Source: Larix sibirica
Lineage: Eukaryota; Streptophyta; Pinopsida; Pinales; Pinaceae
Direction: 5' to 3'
Assembly (NCBI GenBank): GCA_004151065.3
Contig: NWUY0300055456.1
Coordinates: 1-16,034 of the forward strand
Length of the DNA stretch: 16,034 bases
Part shown: piece by piece, positions 1-7,507 of the stretch
How the letters are laid out: each line of letters starts with the position of its first letter
How positions within the stretch are numbered: position 1 is the stretch's first letter
The notes under the pieces: generated by a model
Told to the model about the DNA's origin: nothing
The model's input: only the letters and a program-made list of their open reading frames with translations
The model's database searches: none
Position numbers and translations under genes: made by a program

Positions 1-53
1 AATCAGGGTCGACCCCACACTTGGTGGTCTAATAACCCATCTCAGCAAGTTAC

Positions 54-122
54 GACACTTGCGACACTTGTCAATACAAATGATGACACTTGCGACACTT
101 GTCAATACAAATGATGACACTT
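54..122. repeat. 31-bp direct tandem repeat, two full copies plus a partial third
   Basis: A 31-bp unit beginning GACACTTGCGACACTTGTCA occupies 54-84 and is repeated without change at 85-115. A third copy starts at 116 and diverges after seven bases. Within each unit the word GACACTT occurs twice, so the array has an inner sub-period. There is no coding potential. It may be a repeat within a decayed LTR or simple local slippage. Confidence 0.85.
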
Positions 123-204
123 CCATATAGAGAAATAATAACATCTCTATAGGAATACAAACACTTCCGTATAGAGGAATAATACCATCTCTATAGGGTA
201 CAAT
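117..204. repeat. 44-bp imperfect tandem repeat with internal inverted repeat
   Basis: Two 44-bp units, 117-160 and 161-204, both begin ACACTTCC and differ at only a few positions. Each unit contains an inverted pair (TATAGAG followed about 15 bases later by CTCTATA) that could form a small hairpin. It overlaps the end of the preceding 31-bp array, so the two arrays share the ACACTT word. Confidence 0.8.
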
Positions 205-530
205 ATACATATATGAAATACATTCTGAAGTTACATATACATCAACAGCTCGCTCATTGCATATTGCATGCACGCACCCTCTTTTGGGTTTGTTTATCTT
301 TAGCTAGTACGCTATATTTAGAAGCTGAGACTTTCTTGGTTTAGAAAACTTGACCTTAGCTGTAGTTCTATTTTTAGCTGGGTGCATGAGTTAGTTGGGC
401 ACTATTTTAGAAAGATTTTCCATGCAGACTTGGGTGCACTTCCGGAGGCTATTTTAGGTTGATTTAGTCTATTTTGATCACGGCTTCTCAATTATAAAGA
501 AGGCAGTGTGGATGAGTTCAATGTGTGAGT

Positions 531-1861
531 GTGTTTGGATTTGGACTACCACTGTATTTTTTTTCTCCTCCAATTATTCAAAATTGCCTTGAAATTTGAA
601 AGGTAATGAAACAACGTTTAGGGGCATCTATAATCCAAAGACTAGCTTAATAATTCATTAGAAGCTTCATCCTTCCTGTGTACAAGAGAACTTAATGCCA
701 GAAAATTGTTCTCTTTAGTGATGCCTCCTAAATGAGAATCCTCACAGATTCCAACAAACATTTTTTCTATACTCATACATGAGTTTTGGAATAACTGCAT
801 AACGAAAAACAATGAAAAGAAGCAAGGAAAAGACATCAGCGGGGTTCATCTTCTTTAAAGCCTCAGCTTTAAGTTGTTTCTGTGCAATGCATGTGGCTTT
901 TCCATGCAGATTACTGTTCTTAATAATGCATGCAATGATCAAATTACCTGCTCTCAGTAATCCTTCCTATATTACCATTCTGTTTTCTTGATTTCTACTC
1001 CATGCTGATTACTTCTGTTTAATTATTTCATAATCATTACCTGTTCACAACATGATAAATTGTGCCTAAGAAAACAGGATCCCAATCAATTGAGTTTTTA
1101 AGCAGAGGCAAGCCATGCTTATATTACCTGATTGACATAATCATTGCACATCTTCTAACTACTTTCTGTCACAAACTTTTACCTCCCTGCAAAAGTGCCT
1201 CAATGAGGAATAAAATGAAAGTTTTCAAGCATTGTCGAGACTTGATTTCAACATCAAAATTTGCAATGTCCTTTCTCACGCATCTGTTGAAAGATCCAGT
1301 TGACCATCATGTTCATAGGGACATGATATTTGTGCTGTTAAACTTCGTGATATACTTGCATGTGGGAAATAATCCACAATTCAATGTCTAACAGGACACT
1401 TGGAGATTTGCAGTTGAGGAGCATCAATCATGAAATGTAAGAGCTGGATTGGTATGTGGGAAGCAAGCTTCACTTTAACATTAAGGAGCACCAATTATGG
1501 GCCATTTTTGGTCATGTGATGATCCAAGTTCAAGATATTCTATCAAACTCTTCAAGTCTCTTCATGTGGCCAACAGATGCTAGCATGCAAGTTACTAAGG
1601 GCATCTTCAAATCCATTCACCTGGTCAAAAGATGTTAAAATAATAAAATACAAGTTGCTAAGGCAGCAAGGTACAAGAGGAAGTTGTCCACCAACAAGTT
1701 GCAATCCCTCTGCCTCCATGTCAACAACTTGCCCAATTTGGTCTCTTGCCATTTGTGTGAACTAAGGATGCATTCACTCAAATTTCGCATGGCACCAACG
1801 AAATGAATAATCTCCACATCAATCCAAATAATAAAAAATCTTGCCTTTAGGCTTTAACTCA
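531..1861. other. non-coding 3' flank of the PPR gene, no gene recognised
   Basis: About 1.3 kb between the left-edge repeats and the PPR stop codon. Open frames here reach at most 109 codons, start at non-ATG codons or in poor context, and give composition with no recognisable domain. The PPR 3' UTR must lie at its right end (minus strand, below 1862), but I found no clear AATAAA signal on that strand close to the stop. Confidence 0.6.
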
Positions 1862-4510
1862 TTACCAATAATCTCCACATGTACAAAGCCCGTCTTTGAA
1901 ATGATGGAAACGGTTAGCATCCCTCACTATAATTTCACGCTGAACAATCATGGAAATGAACTTGATAGCAGTGTGGCAATCTCCACACACACGAAGGTTC
2001 TTGATTATCCTAATAGGTGTATTGGGAGATATACTAATAAGCCCAAAAGCAAGAGCCAGCTTTTCACTATGGTAACTGAGGAAGTTTTCTTTCTGCTCCT
2101 CCTCCACATCATGCAAAACTAAGTTTGTGTTGGGCACATATCCTGCTTCCTTTATCTGGGCAGTCAAACTATCCAACAACACGTATATCTTTTCCGCCTG
2201 TGGGTGTGATTTGTCGTCCACAAGGAATGCATGTACCTGGTTCTTGACTTCAATCCAGCTGCATCCTGGGTGCTTTTGTATCCCCCTGTCTCTCATCAAT
2301 GTTCTAACCTTTTCTACATCACTCCATCTACCACAGGCAGCATATATGTTTGACAGCAGAACATAATTTGCAGTGTTCTGTGGTTCCAATGTAAAAAGTT
2401 CTTCTGCTGCAGTTCTTGCGAGATCCATATCACCGTGGATCCTGCAGGCACTAAGCAGTGCAGCCCACATAGTAGTATTTGGCTTATAAGGCATATTTTT
2501 AATAAAACGCTCTGCCTCATTCAAGAGCCCTGAGCGACCAAGGAGGTCGATCATGCAGGCATAGTGCTCCATTTCTGGTTTGAGACCATAATCATGACTC
2601 ATTGAATTAAAGCAGTGCCAGCCTTCATCCACAAGCCCTGAATGACTGCAGGCAGACAGAACACCAACGAAGGTGATTTTATCTGGACTCATATCTGCTG
2701 ATTGCATTTGCTCAAAGAGCTGAAGCGCCTCTTTGCCATGGCCATGTTGGGCATATCCTACAATCATTGCATTCCATGATATTACATCTCGTTCAGGCAT
2801 TTCATCAAACATCTGCAGTGCAAAATCAATGCTCCCACATTTTGAATACATTGAAATTAGGGCGTTCCCAACAAAGATGTCTAACTCATAGCCATTTTTT
2901 ATAACACTCGCATGAACCTGCTTACCCTGTTCCAGTGCTGCCAGGTTGGCACATGCACTAAGAACACTTGTGAAGGTACAATTGTCTGGCTTTACACCTT
3001 CTTTTAGCATTTTGAAGAAATATTTAAAAGCATCCTCGCCATGTCCATTCTGCGCATATCCTGAAATCATAGCATTCCAGGACACTAGATTCCGCTGTGG
3101 CATATTGTCAAATAATTGACGTGCATTTTCTAATTTCCTGTTTTGTGCGTATCCTGCAATCATTGAATTCCAAGATACCACATCTCGCATGGGCATCCTG
3201 TCAAATAAATAGTGAGCCTCTTCTATCTTCCCATGCTGGGCAAGTCCCGCAATCATCGCATTCCATGTAATAATATCTCGTTCAGGCATTTTATCAAACA
3301 TTTGCCGAGCTTCCTCTAATCTCTTATTCTGAATATACCCTGTAATCATTGCAGTCCATGATACCACATTCGGATTGGGCATTTTATCTAACAATCGCCT
3401 TGCATCTTGTATTCTTCCTGCCTGGACATACCCTGTTATCATCGTACTCCACGAGACTGTATCACGGTCTGGCATCGCCTCAAACAGCCGGTCGGCTTCC
3501 TCTATCCTACCACTCTGTGCATATCCTGCAATCATTGCATTCCATGAAACCACATTCCTTTCCGGCATGCTGTCAAACACTTGTCGTGCCTCCACTATTC
3601 TTGCATTCTGTGCAAATCCCGTGATCATCGTGGCCCACGAAACCATACTCCTGCTAGGCATCCTCTCAAACAATTCATAGGCCTCGTCAATCCTACCACT
3701 CTGCACATATCCCGCAATGATAACATTCCATGACACCACATTCCGCTCTGGCATTTTATCAAATAAATCTTTGGCATCCTCTATCCTTCCATTCTGAGCA
3801 TATCCCGACACCATCGCATTCCATGATATCACATTCTTTTCAGGCACTTTCTCAAACAACTCCTTGGCATCATCCATCCTTCCATTCCGAGTATACCCTG
3901 CAATCATTGCATTCCATGTAACCACATTCCTTTGGGGTAATTTGTCAAACATTTCCCTAGCAGTCTCCACTTTCCTATTCTCTGCATACCCACTAATCAT
4001 TGCAGTCCAGGAAACCACATCCCGTTCAGGAATTTTGTCAAACAGTTGGCGTGCATCCTCGATTCTACCATTCCGAGCATACCCTGAAATCATGGTATTC
4101 CAGGAAATTGCATTTCTTTCGGGCATTTTGTCAAACAATTCCCGCGCATCGTCTACCCTGCCATTCTTAGCATATCCCGCAATCATGGCATTCCAAGAAA
4201 CCTTATTTCTTTTTAGCATTTTGTCAAAAACTTCGCGTGCATCCTTAATTCTACCATTCTGGGTATGATATGTGATCGTGGAATTCAACTCGTACAAGGT
4301 TCCTCCTGTGCCATAAGGGTTTCTTTTACCGTACTGCTGCTGCCCATCTCGTTCAAATGCCGGCCTGCGTTTAAAATCAACAGAATTAGATTTGGCATCC
4401 TTGAGGGTTATGAGTTTGGCACTGTGATTTTCATTGAACGAATGGATTGCTTTTATAGGGTTACGATAATATATCCGAAACTTCACGGTGACCTCCATCG
4501 TTTTCCTCAT
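1862..4510 (-). CDS. PLS-class pentatricopeptide repeat protein, DYW subgroup (organellar C-to-U RNA editing factor)
   Basis: A complete intronless ORF of 882 codons. Residues 1-71 form a Lys/Arg-rich leader with few acidic residues early on, consistent with organelle import. Residues 72-474 are 13 consecutive 31-residue SS motifs. Then follow P1 (475-509), L1 (510-544), S1 (545-575), P2 (576-610), L2 (611-646), S2 (647-678), E1 (679-712), E2 (713-746) and DYW (747-882). The DYW domain has the PG box (HPGCSW), the deaminase HSE motif at 814-816, CGDCH at 842-846, the second zinc site (HH...CTC, ending at C878) and the terminal CGDYW, so the catalytic and zinc ligands look intact. By family knowledge such proteins bind organellar transcripts through the PPR array and deaminate a cytidine just 3' of the bound site. 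The start at 4510 is the first ATG after an in-frame TGA at 4532-4534; M5 is an alternative. The target RNA and the organelle are not determinable here. Confidence 0.93.
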   Translation of the reverse strand: MRKTMEVTVKFRIYYRNPIKAIHSFNENHSAKLITLKDAKSNSVDFKRRPAFERDGQQQYGKRNPYGTGGTLYELNSTITYHTQNGRIKDAREVFDKMLKRNKVSWNAMIAGYAKNGRVDDARELFDKMPERNAISWNTMISGYARNGRIEDARQLFDKIPERDVVSWTAMISGYAENRKVETAREMFDKLPQRNVVTWNAMIAGYTRNGRMDDAKELFEKVPEKNVISWNAMVSGYAQNGRIEDAKDLFDKMPERNVVSWNVIIAGYVQSGRIDEAYELFERMPSRSMVSWATMITGFAQNARIVEARQVFDSMPERNVVSWNAMIAGYAQSGRIEEADRLFEAMPDRDTVSWSTMITGYVQAGRIQDARRLLDKMPNPNVVSWTAMITGYIQNKRLEEARQMFDKMPERDIITWNAMIAGLAQHGKIEEAHYLFDRMPMRDVVSWNSMIAGYAQNRKLENARQLFDNMPQRNLVSWNAMISGYAQNGHGEDAFKYFFKMLKEGVKPDNCTFTSVLSACANLAALEQGKQVHASVIKNGYELDIFVGNALISMYSKCGSIDFALQMFDEMPERDVISWNAMIVGYAQHGHGKEALQLFEQMQSADMSPDKITFVGVLSACSHSGLVDEGWHCFNSMSHDYGLKPEMEHYACMIDLLGRSGLLNEAERFIKNMPYKPNTTMWAALLSACRIHGDMDLARTAAEELFTLEPQNTANYVLLSNIYAACGRWSDVEKVRTLMRDRGIQKHPGCSWIEVKNQVHAFLVDDKSHPQAEKIYVLLDSLTAQIKEAGYVPNTNLVLHDVEEEQKENFLSYHSEKLALAFGLISISPNTPIRIIKNLRVCGDCHTAIKFISMIVQREIIVRDANRFHHFKDGLCTCGDYW
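3089..4297 (-). repeat. 13 tandem 93-bp SS-type PPR motif repeats
   Basis: Residues 72-474 of the PPR protein divide with no gaps into 13 units of exactly 31 residues, following a pattern like xVSWNAMIxGYxxNGR, then AxxLFDKMPER[N/D]. At DNA level the 93-bp period is easy to see, for example in the recurring antisense word for WNAMI. Fifth/last residue pairs, N to C terminus, are NN, NN, ND, TN, NN, NN, NS, AN, ND, SN, TD, ND, NN. The absence of P and L motifs in the run separates it from the usual P-L-S triplet organisation. Confidence 0.9.
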
Positions 4511-4540
4511 TTTTACTTCTGCCGTAAACCATCACACCAT
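4461..4540 (-). promoter_or_regulatory. upstream ATGs overlapping the PPR start
   Basis: Two ATGs precede the PPR start. One, at 4540, is in the PPR frame and encodes Met-Val before a TGA at 4534-4532. The other, at 4532, overlaps that stop, is out of frame, and runs 23 codons past the main ATG to a TAA ending at 4461. If transcription starts upstream of 4540, both would be met before the main start and could lower translation. No transcript evidence is available here. Confidence 0.4.
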
Positions 4541-4690
4541 TTCACTGCAACAGGATGTGTTCATGCTTGAACAGAGAAAACGGAAGAACAGCTCTGAGTG
4601 GAAAATGTGTTTCAATAACTAATGATTTTGATATTTTCTTCAATAACCTCCAAGTTGTGCAGTGTGCAATCTCAACAAATCCATATCCCA

Positions 4691-4784
4691 ATTCTCACAG
4701 TAAAAACAAATGAGGCCATGAAAACACAGGAGGTAGAGTAATTCTCACAGTAAAAACAAATGAGGCCATGAAAACACAGGAGGT
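4691..4784. repeat. 50-bp direct tandem duplication in the PPR 5' region
   Basis: The segment 4691-4740 (starting ATTCTCACAGTAAAAACAAA) is repeated at 4741-4784 with 44 bases identical. The perfect match suggests a recent duplication. It lies 180-275 bp upstream of the PPR ATG, within the likely promoter or 5' UTR. Confidence 0.9.
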
Positions 4785-4875
4785 GAAAAGACTCCTTTCT
4801 TTTAGTTATTTTAGCATAATAATAATAACAATAATATACAAAAATTTAAATTAACCTTCTATATTAATCTTACAT

Positions 4876-4884
4876 GTTTTTATA
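4876..4884 (-). promoter_or_regulatory. TATA-like motif upstream of the PPR gene
   Basis: The minus strand reads TATAAAAAC at 4884-4876, about 370 bp upstream of the PPR ATG. In AT-rich DNA such matches occur by chance, and PPR genes often have weak or TATA-less promoters, so this is only a candidate. Confidence 0.15.
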
Positions 4885-4940
4885 TTTGAGGGGTGAAGCG
4901 TTAGTGTGTTTCATAATTTAAAAAAAATTACTATAATTAC

Positions 4941-5335
4941 TTGACCTCGTCTTAGAACCATTGGATTTTTATTGAGGCTGTTCATATTTAATTTTTTATT
5001 GAATATTTGAGTTTTTCTTAAGGCCTATTTGATTTATAGGACCTCTTTTCTTAAATCCAAAATGGTCAAAATGGAGCATTGTGTTTGAAATGGGTTTTGG
5101 TGTGATTGGGATTTGAATAAGATTTGCATCTTATGGATTTATAGTTGTATTAAATTGAGAACTTACTTTTTGATAATTTATTAAATTTATTTGGTGATTG
5201 ATAGTTTATAAAGCTGACTTGTGATGGATGTTTAGCTTTTGTAAATGGGATTTTCGAGAATATAGGCATGGGATTTTCAGAGAATATAGGCATAGGCATG
5301 AAAACAATTGTTTAGATATAAAGCTATGTTTAAAA
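4941..5335. repeat. imperfect long direct repeat, copy 1
   Basis: This AT-rich block shares an ordered series of words with 5571-5905: CTTAGAA..TTGGATTTTTATT, ATAGGACCTCTTTTCTTA (ATAAGACCTCTTTTCTTA in copy 2), CCAAAATGG, GTTTGAAATGGGTTTT, GGATTTATAGTTGTA, TTGAGAACTTA, and a TTTAGATAT/TCTAGATAT segment near the end. Indels separate the words. It also contains a short inner duplication around 5249-5293 (GGGATTTTC..GAGAATATAGGCAT twice). No coding potential; it appears to be an old dispersed or satellite-like repeat. Confidence 0.75.
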
Positions 5336-5570
5336 GTTTGTTATGTTCATTAAGAGCTATAAAGGTAGTTTTTTGGGTTGTTAAGAAATTTAATTTATAG
5401 GTGAGGAAACAATACACAATCCCAAAACTGAGAGAGAGGTGGAGCGAAGAAGAGCATCTCAAGTTTCTAGAATCCCTAAAATGATATGGTCAAACATGGA
5501 GGTGAATTGAAGGCATGCTTCTATATTTGGCACTTATGTTTCTCATTATGTGTAGACCTACCTAATAATT

Positions 5571-5905
5571 TATAGAACCTCTTGTCTTAGAATCGTTGGA
5601 TTTTTATTAGGTTTTTCAAATTTCATTTTTTATTCGATATCCAAGTTCTGTTTAGATCTGTCATTTTATAAGACCTCTTTTCTTAGACCCAAAATGGAAC
5701 ATTGAGTTTGAAATGGGTTTTTGTCTAATTAGGGTTTGGATAAGATTTCCATCATCTGGATTTATAGTTGTACTAATTTGAGAACTTAATCTTTGGTAGT
5801 CTAGAATGTTGACTTGGTGAAGGATGCTCAACTTTTGTGAATAGGTTGTTGCAAAGCATATTGACACAAAGATCATTGTCTAGATATGAAATCATGCTCA
5901 AAAGT
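5571..5905. repeat. imperfect long direct repeat, copy 2
   Basis: This is the partner of 4941-5335, with the same word order. A further short echo (AATTTATAGAACCTCTTGTCTTAGAA) begins at about 5566, and a degenerate one (CCTATTTGGTTTCTAATAGCTCTTTTCTCC) sits near 6014-6045. The family may therefore have more than two members arranged head to tail here. No ORF of note. Confidence 0.7.
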
Positions 5906-6031
5906 TCTTCTCTAAGGTCCATACCTTTAACATTAATGTTTATGAAATAAGTCTACATCAATTGGCTTTTATGCCTAAATGTTTATAGTTTATTTTTTTA
6001 GCATTTTTTGAAACCTATTTGGTTTCTAATA

Positions 6032-6300
6032 GCTCTTTTCTCCAAAGATGAATTTTATCAAAATTTAGTTTAAAAAATATATTTAGGTTATTAATTTTTT
6101 GAACTTGCTTTGGTTGTTGTGGGATGTAATTTTGAGAGAGGGTTATAATTTGAAATATCTAGGTATTTGTCTTTTTCTCCAAAGATGAATTAATCAAAAT
6201 TTAGTTAAAAACTATACCTGGTATGAAATTTTTGAACTTGCTTTGGTTGTCATGGAATATAATTTTAGGAAAGAGTTATAATTTGGAATCTAGGCATTTA
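6032..6300. repeat. two ~130-bp imperfect tandem units
   Basis: Units at about 6032-6166 and 6168-6300 share TTTTCTCCAAAGATGAATT, ATCAAAATTTAGTT, TTTTTGAACTTGCTTTGGTTGT, ATAATTT..GAG/GAAAGAGTTATAATTTG and TCTAGG. They follow directly on the longer repeat family to the left and may derive from it. The DNA is AT-rich and non-coding. Confidence 0.75.
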
Positions 6301-6586
6301 TTTGTAAAGAAATGTAGTTTTTTTAAATCACACCTTTAGAGTGTTGGCAATTTTGATATACATATTTCTGAATGAATGTAGTTATTATGAAATTGAAATA
6401 TTGCATTTCATATTTTCTTCTTAATTCATTTATTTATTTATGAATTCTATATAGTTTGAACAATAATTTAATTTTGTATAATAAAGTAAAGATCTACCAG
6501 TTATAAAGTCAAAATATTATGTCCTTGAACTATGCACATTATTAAATATTTGATAAACAAAGCTAGAAGCGTTTACATATTACAAA
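6301..6586. other. AT-rich spacer, nothing recognised
   Basis: Low-complexity AT-rich DNA between the ~130-bp repeats and the tRNA-like sequence. No gene, structured repeat or known motif was seen on either strand. Confidence 0.6.
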
Positions 6587-6659
6587 GACTCCAAAACCCA
6601 ATGGATAAGGCATTGGTTTATAAAATTAAAGATTTTAAGTTCTATCCCAAATGGAGTTA
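6587..6659 (+). pseudogene. tRNA-Arg-like pseudogene (or tRNA-derived SINE head)
   Basis: This 73-nt stretch folds as a tRNA. The acceptor stem GACTCCA (6587-6593) pairs fully with TGGAGTT (6652-6658, one G-U pair). The A-box region CCAATGGATAAGGC at 6598-6611 matches plant tRNA-Arg. The anticodon stem is TTGGT/ATTAA with two G-U pairs, around a 7-base loop TTATAAA with ATA where ACG would be expected. The T-loop TTCTATC and T-stem TTAAG/CCAAA carry two mismatches. Differences from the plant tRNA-Arg(ACG) sequence as I recall it are mostly C-to-T and G-to-A. The T-loop change (TTCGA to TTCTA) damages the B box. A run of 11 Ts at about 6680-6690 could be a Pol III terminator. It is probably inactive; whether it is a lone pseudogene or the head of a SINE cannot be decided here. 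Confidence 0.7.
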
Positions 6660-7201
6660 TTCATATTTATTGCCATCATCTTTTTTTTTTTGTATTCGTA
6701 GTAATAATAAATATTTATTGTCATTGTTTATTTATTTAATTTTTAGTTACCATGTAATTTGGCCTGATTTTACTCCACTTTATGATTCAACTCATTTGAA
6801 TTTTTTTGTGCTATAAAAGATTTGGTTATGTATAACATTCTTCTTCATCTTGTATTGCAAGTCAACCAAAGGAAAATGAGAAAGTTATAGCTAATTATTG
6901 CACATAATTGAGCCTTATAGTTGAATATTGAAAATATTTTCCTTGCTTTATGTTTGCATTGTTTGTTTTTTTATATACGTTCAATCTTTTAAAGTTAATG
7001 TTTTGGAACTAATGTTACTAGTAAGAGCTTTGAAATTGATATTTATGTAAATGGTTTGAAGTTGGTTGTGTTGTTGGAACGAGGTTACACTAGCCATTTG
7101 AGTTTTAGTAAAGAGACTTTTCTTCCGATCTAGTTTCAGGAACATTAAGAAATGATATTGTCAATTGTCACCTGTCATGCACAATTCAAAACTTATCAAC
7201 T
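6660..7201. other. AT-rich spacer up to the LINE insertion site
   Basis: No gene is recognised. A 94-codon open frame crosses the tRNA-like region and this spacer, but it is dominated by AT-rich codons and has no domain. A long T run at about 6680 and several A/T runs are the only features. Confidence 0.6.
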
Positions 7202-7221
7202 ATTTATAATTTTATCATATT
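7202..7221. repeat. target-site duplication, copy at the LINE 3' end
   Basis: ATTTATAATTTTATCATATT here is identical to 15620-15639. The last base may belong to the poly(T) run. The direct repeats flank the LINE exactly, which is the hallmark of target-primed reverse transcription. Confidence 0.9.
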
Positions 7222-7228
7222 TTTTTTT
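7220..7228 (-). other. LINE poly(A) tail
   Basis: A run of nine Ts on the plus strand (nine As in the element's sense) lies directly between the element's last unique bases (GCAACTTAC) and the target-site duplication. The tail is short, in keeping with an old insertion or with plant LINEs that have short tails. Confidence 0.8.
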
Positions 7229-7507
7229 GTAAGTTGCAAAGTTCTATTATATAGTGGAAATCAGAAATACAGAGAAAGGAGCTGATAATGGTGGTCTAAG
7301 AATACCGAACCACCAACCCAAAAAATCAAAAGGATCAAAATGGATGGAACTAATGTTTCCCGTTTTCTGCTTAGTACAAGGATAATCATAATGTTCAGAG
7401 AATAAACAACGTTTGTAAGAACTCATATAGAAACAGCTGAAATAAACAAAAAGAGTAACCAAACATCTTGACAAGAGAAGTGGAAATCGCAGAGTTCCTC
7501 TGAAACC
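7229..7507 (-). other. LINE 3' untranslated region
   Basis: About 280 bp between the third ORF's stop and the poly(A) tail. It is T-rich in the sense strand and has no open frame of note. No canonical AATAAA is seen next to the tail. Confidence 0.65.

Larger units (their letters stand above)
1..530 (+). mobile_element. possible fragment of an LTR-retrotransposon LTR
   Basis: The sequence is non-coding, carries short tandem repeats, and has a TATA-like ATTATAAAGAAGG at about 491-503 preceded by a GC-richer stretch. This is the kind of layout seen in the U3-R part of plant LTRs. No paired LTR, primer-binding site or target duplication is visible in the window, and the left edge is cut off. I offer it as a weak possibility only; ordinary promoter or spacer DNA would look similar. 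Confidence 0.2.

Noticed and set aside
54-204. Possible CRISPR-like array
   Set aside because: The units abut with no unique spacers between them and the genome is a plant's; these are tandem repeats.
642-942. Small minus-strand open frames downstream of the PPR gene
   Set aside because: Short, overlapping each other in different frames, with no domain or start context worth trusting.
1062-1391. A 109-codon plus-strand open frame
   Set aside because: It begins at a non-ATG codon, has no recognisable domain, and its composition fits spacer DNA.
3349-4268. Plus-strand open frames of up to 134 codons within the PPR gene
   Set aside because: They are antisense shadows of the repeated PPR motifs; their own repetition simply follows the 93-bp period.
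6532-6816. A 94-codon plus-strand open frame
   Set aside because: AT-driven composition, no domain, and it overlaps the tRNA-like sequence, which explains the region better.
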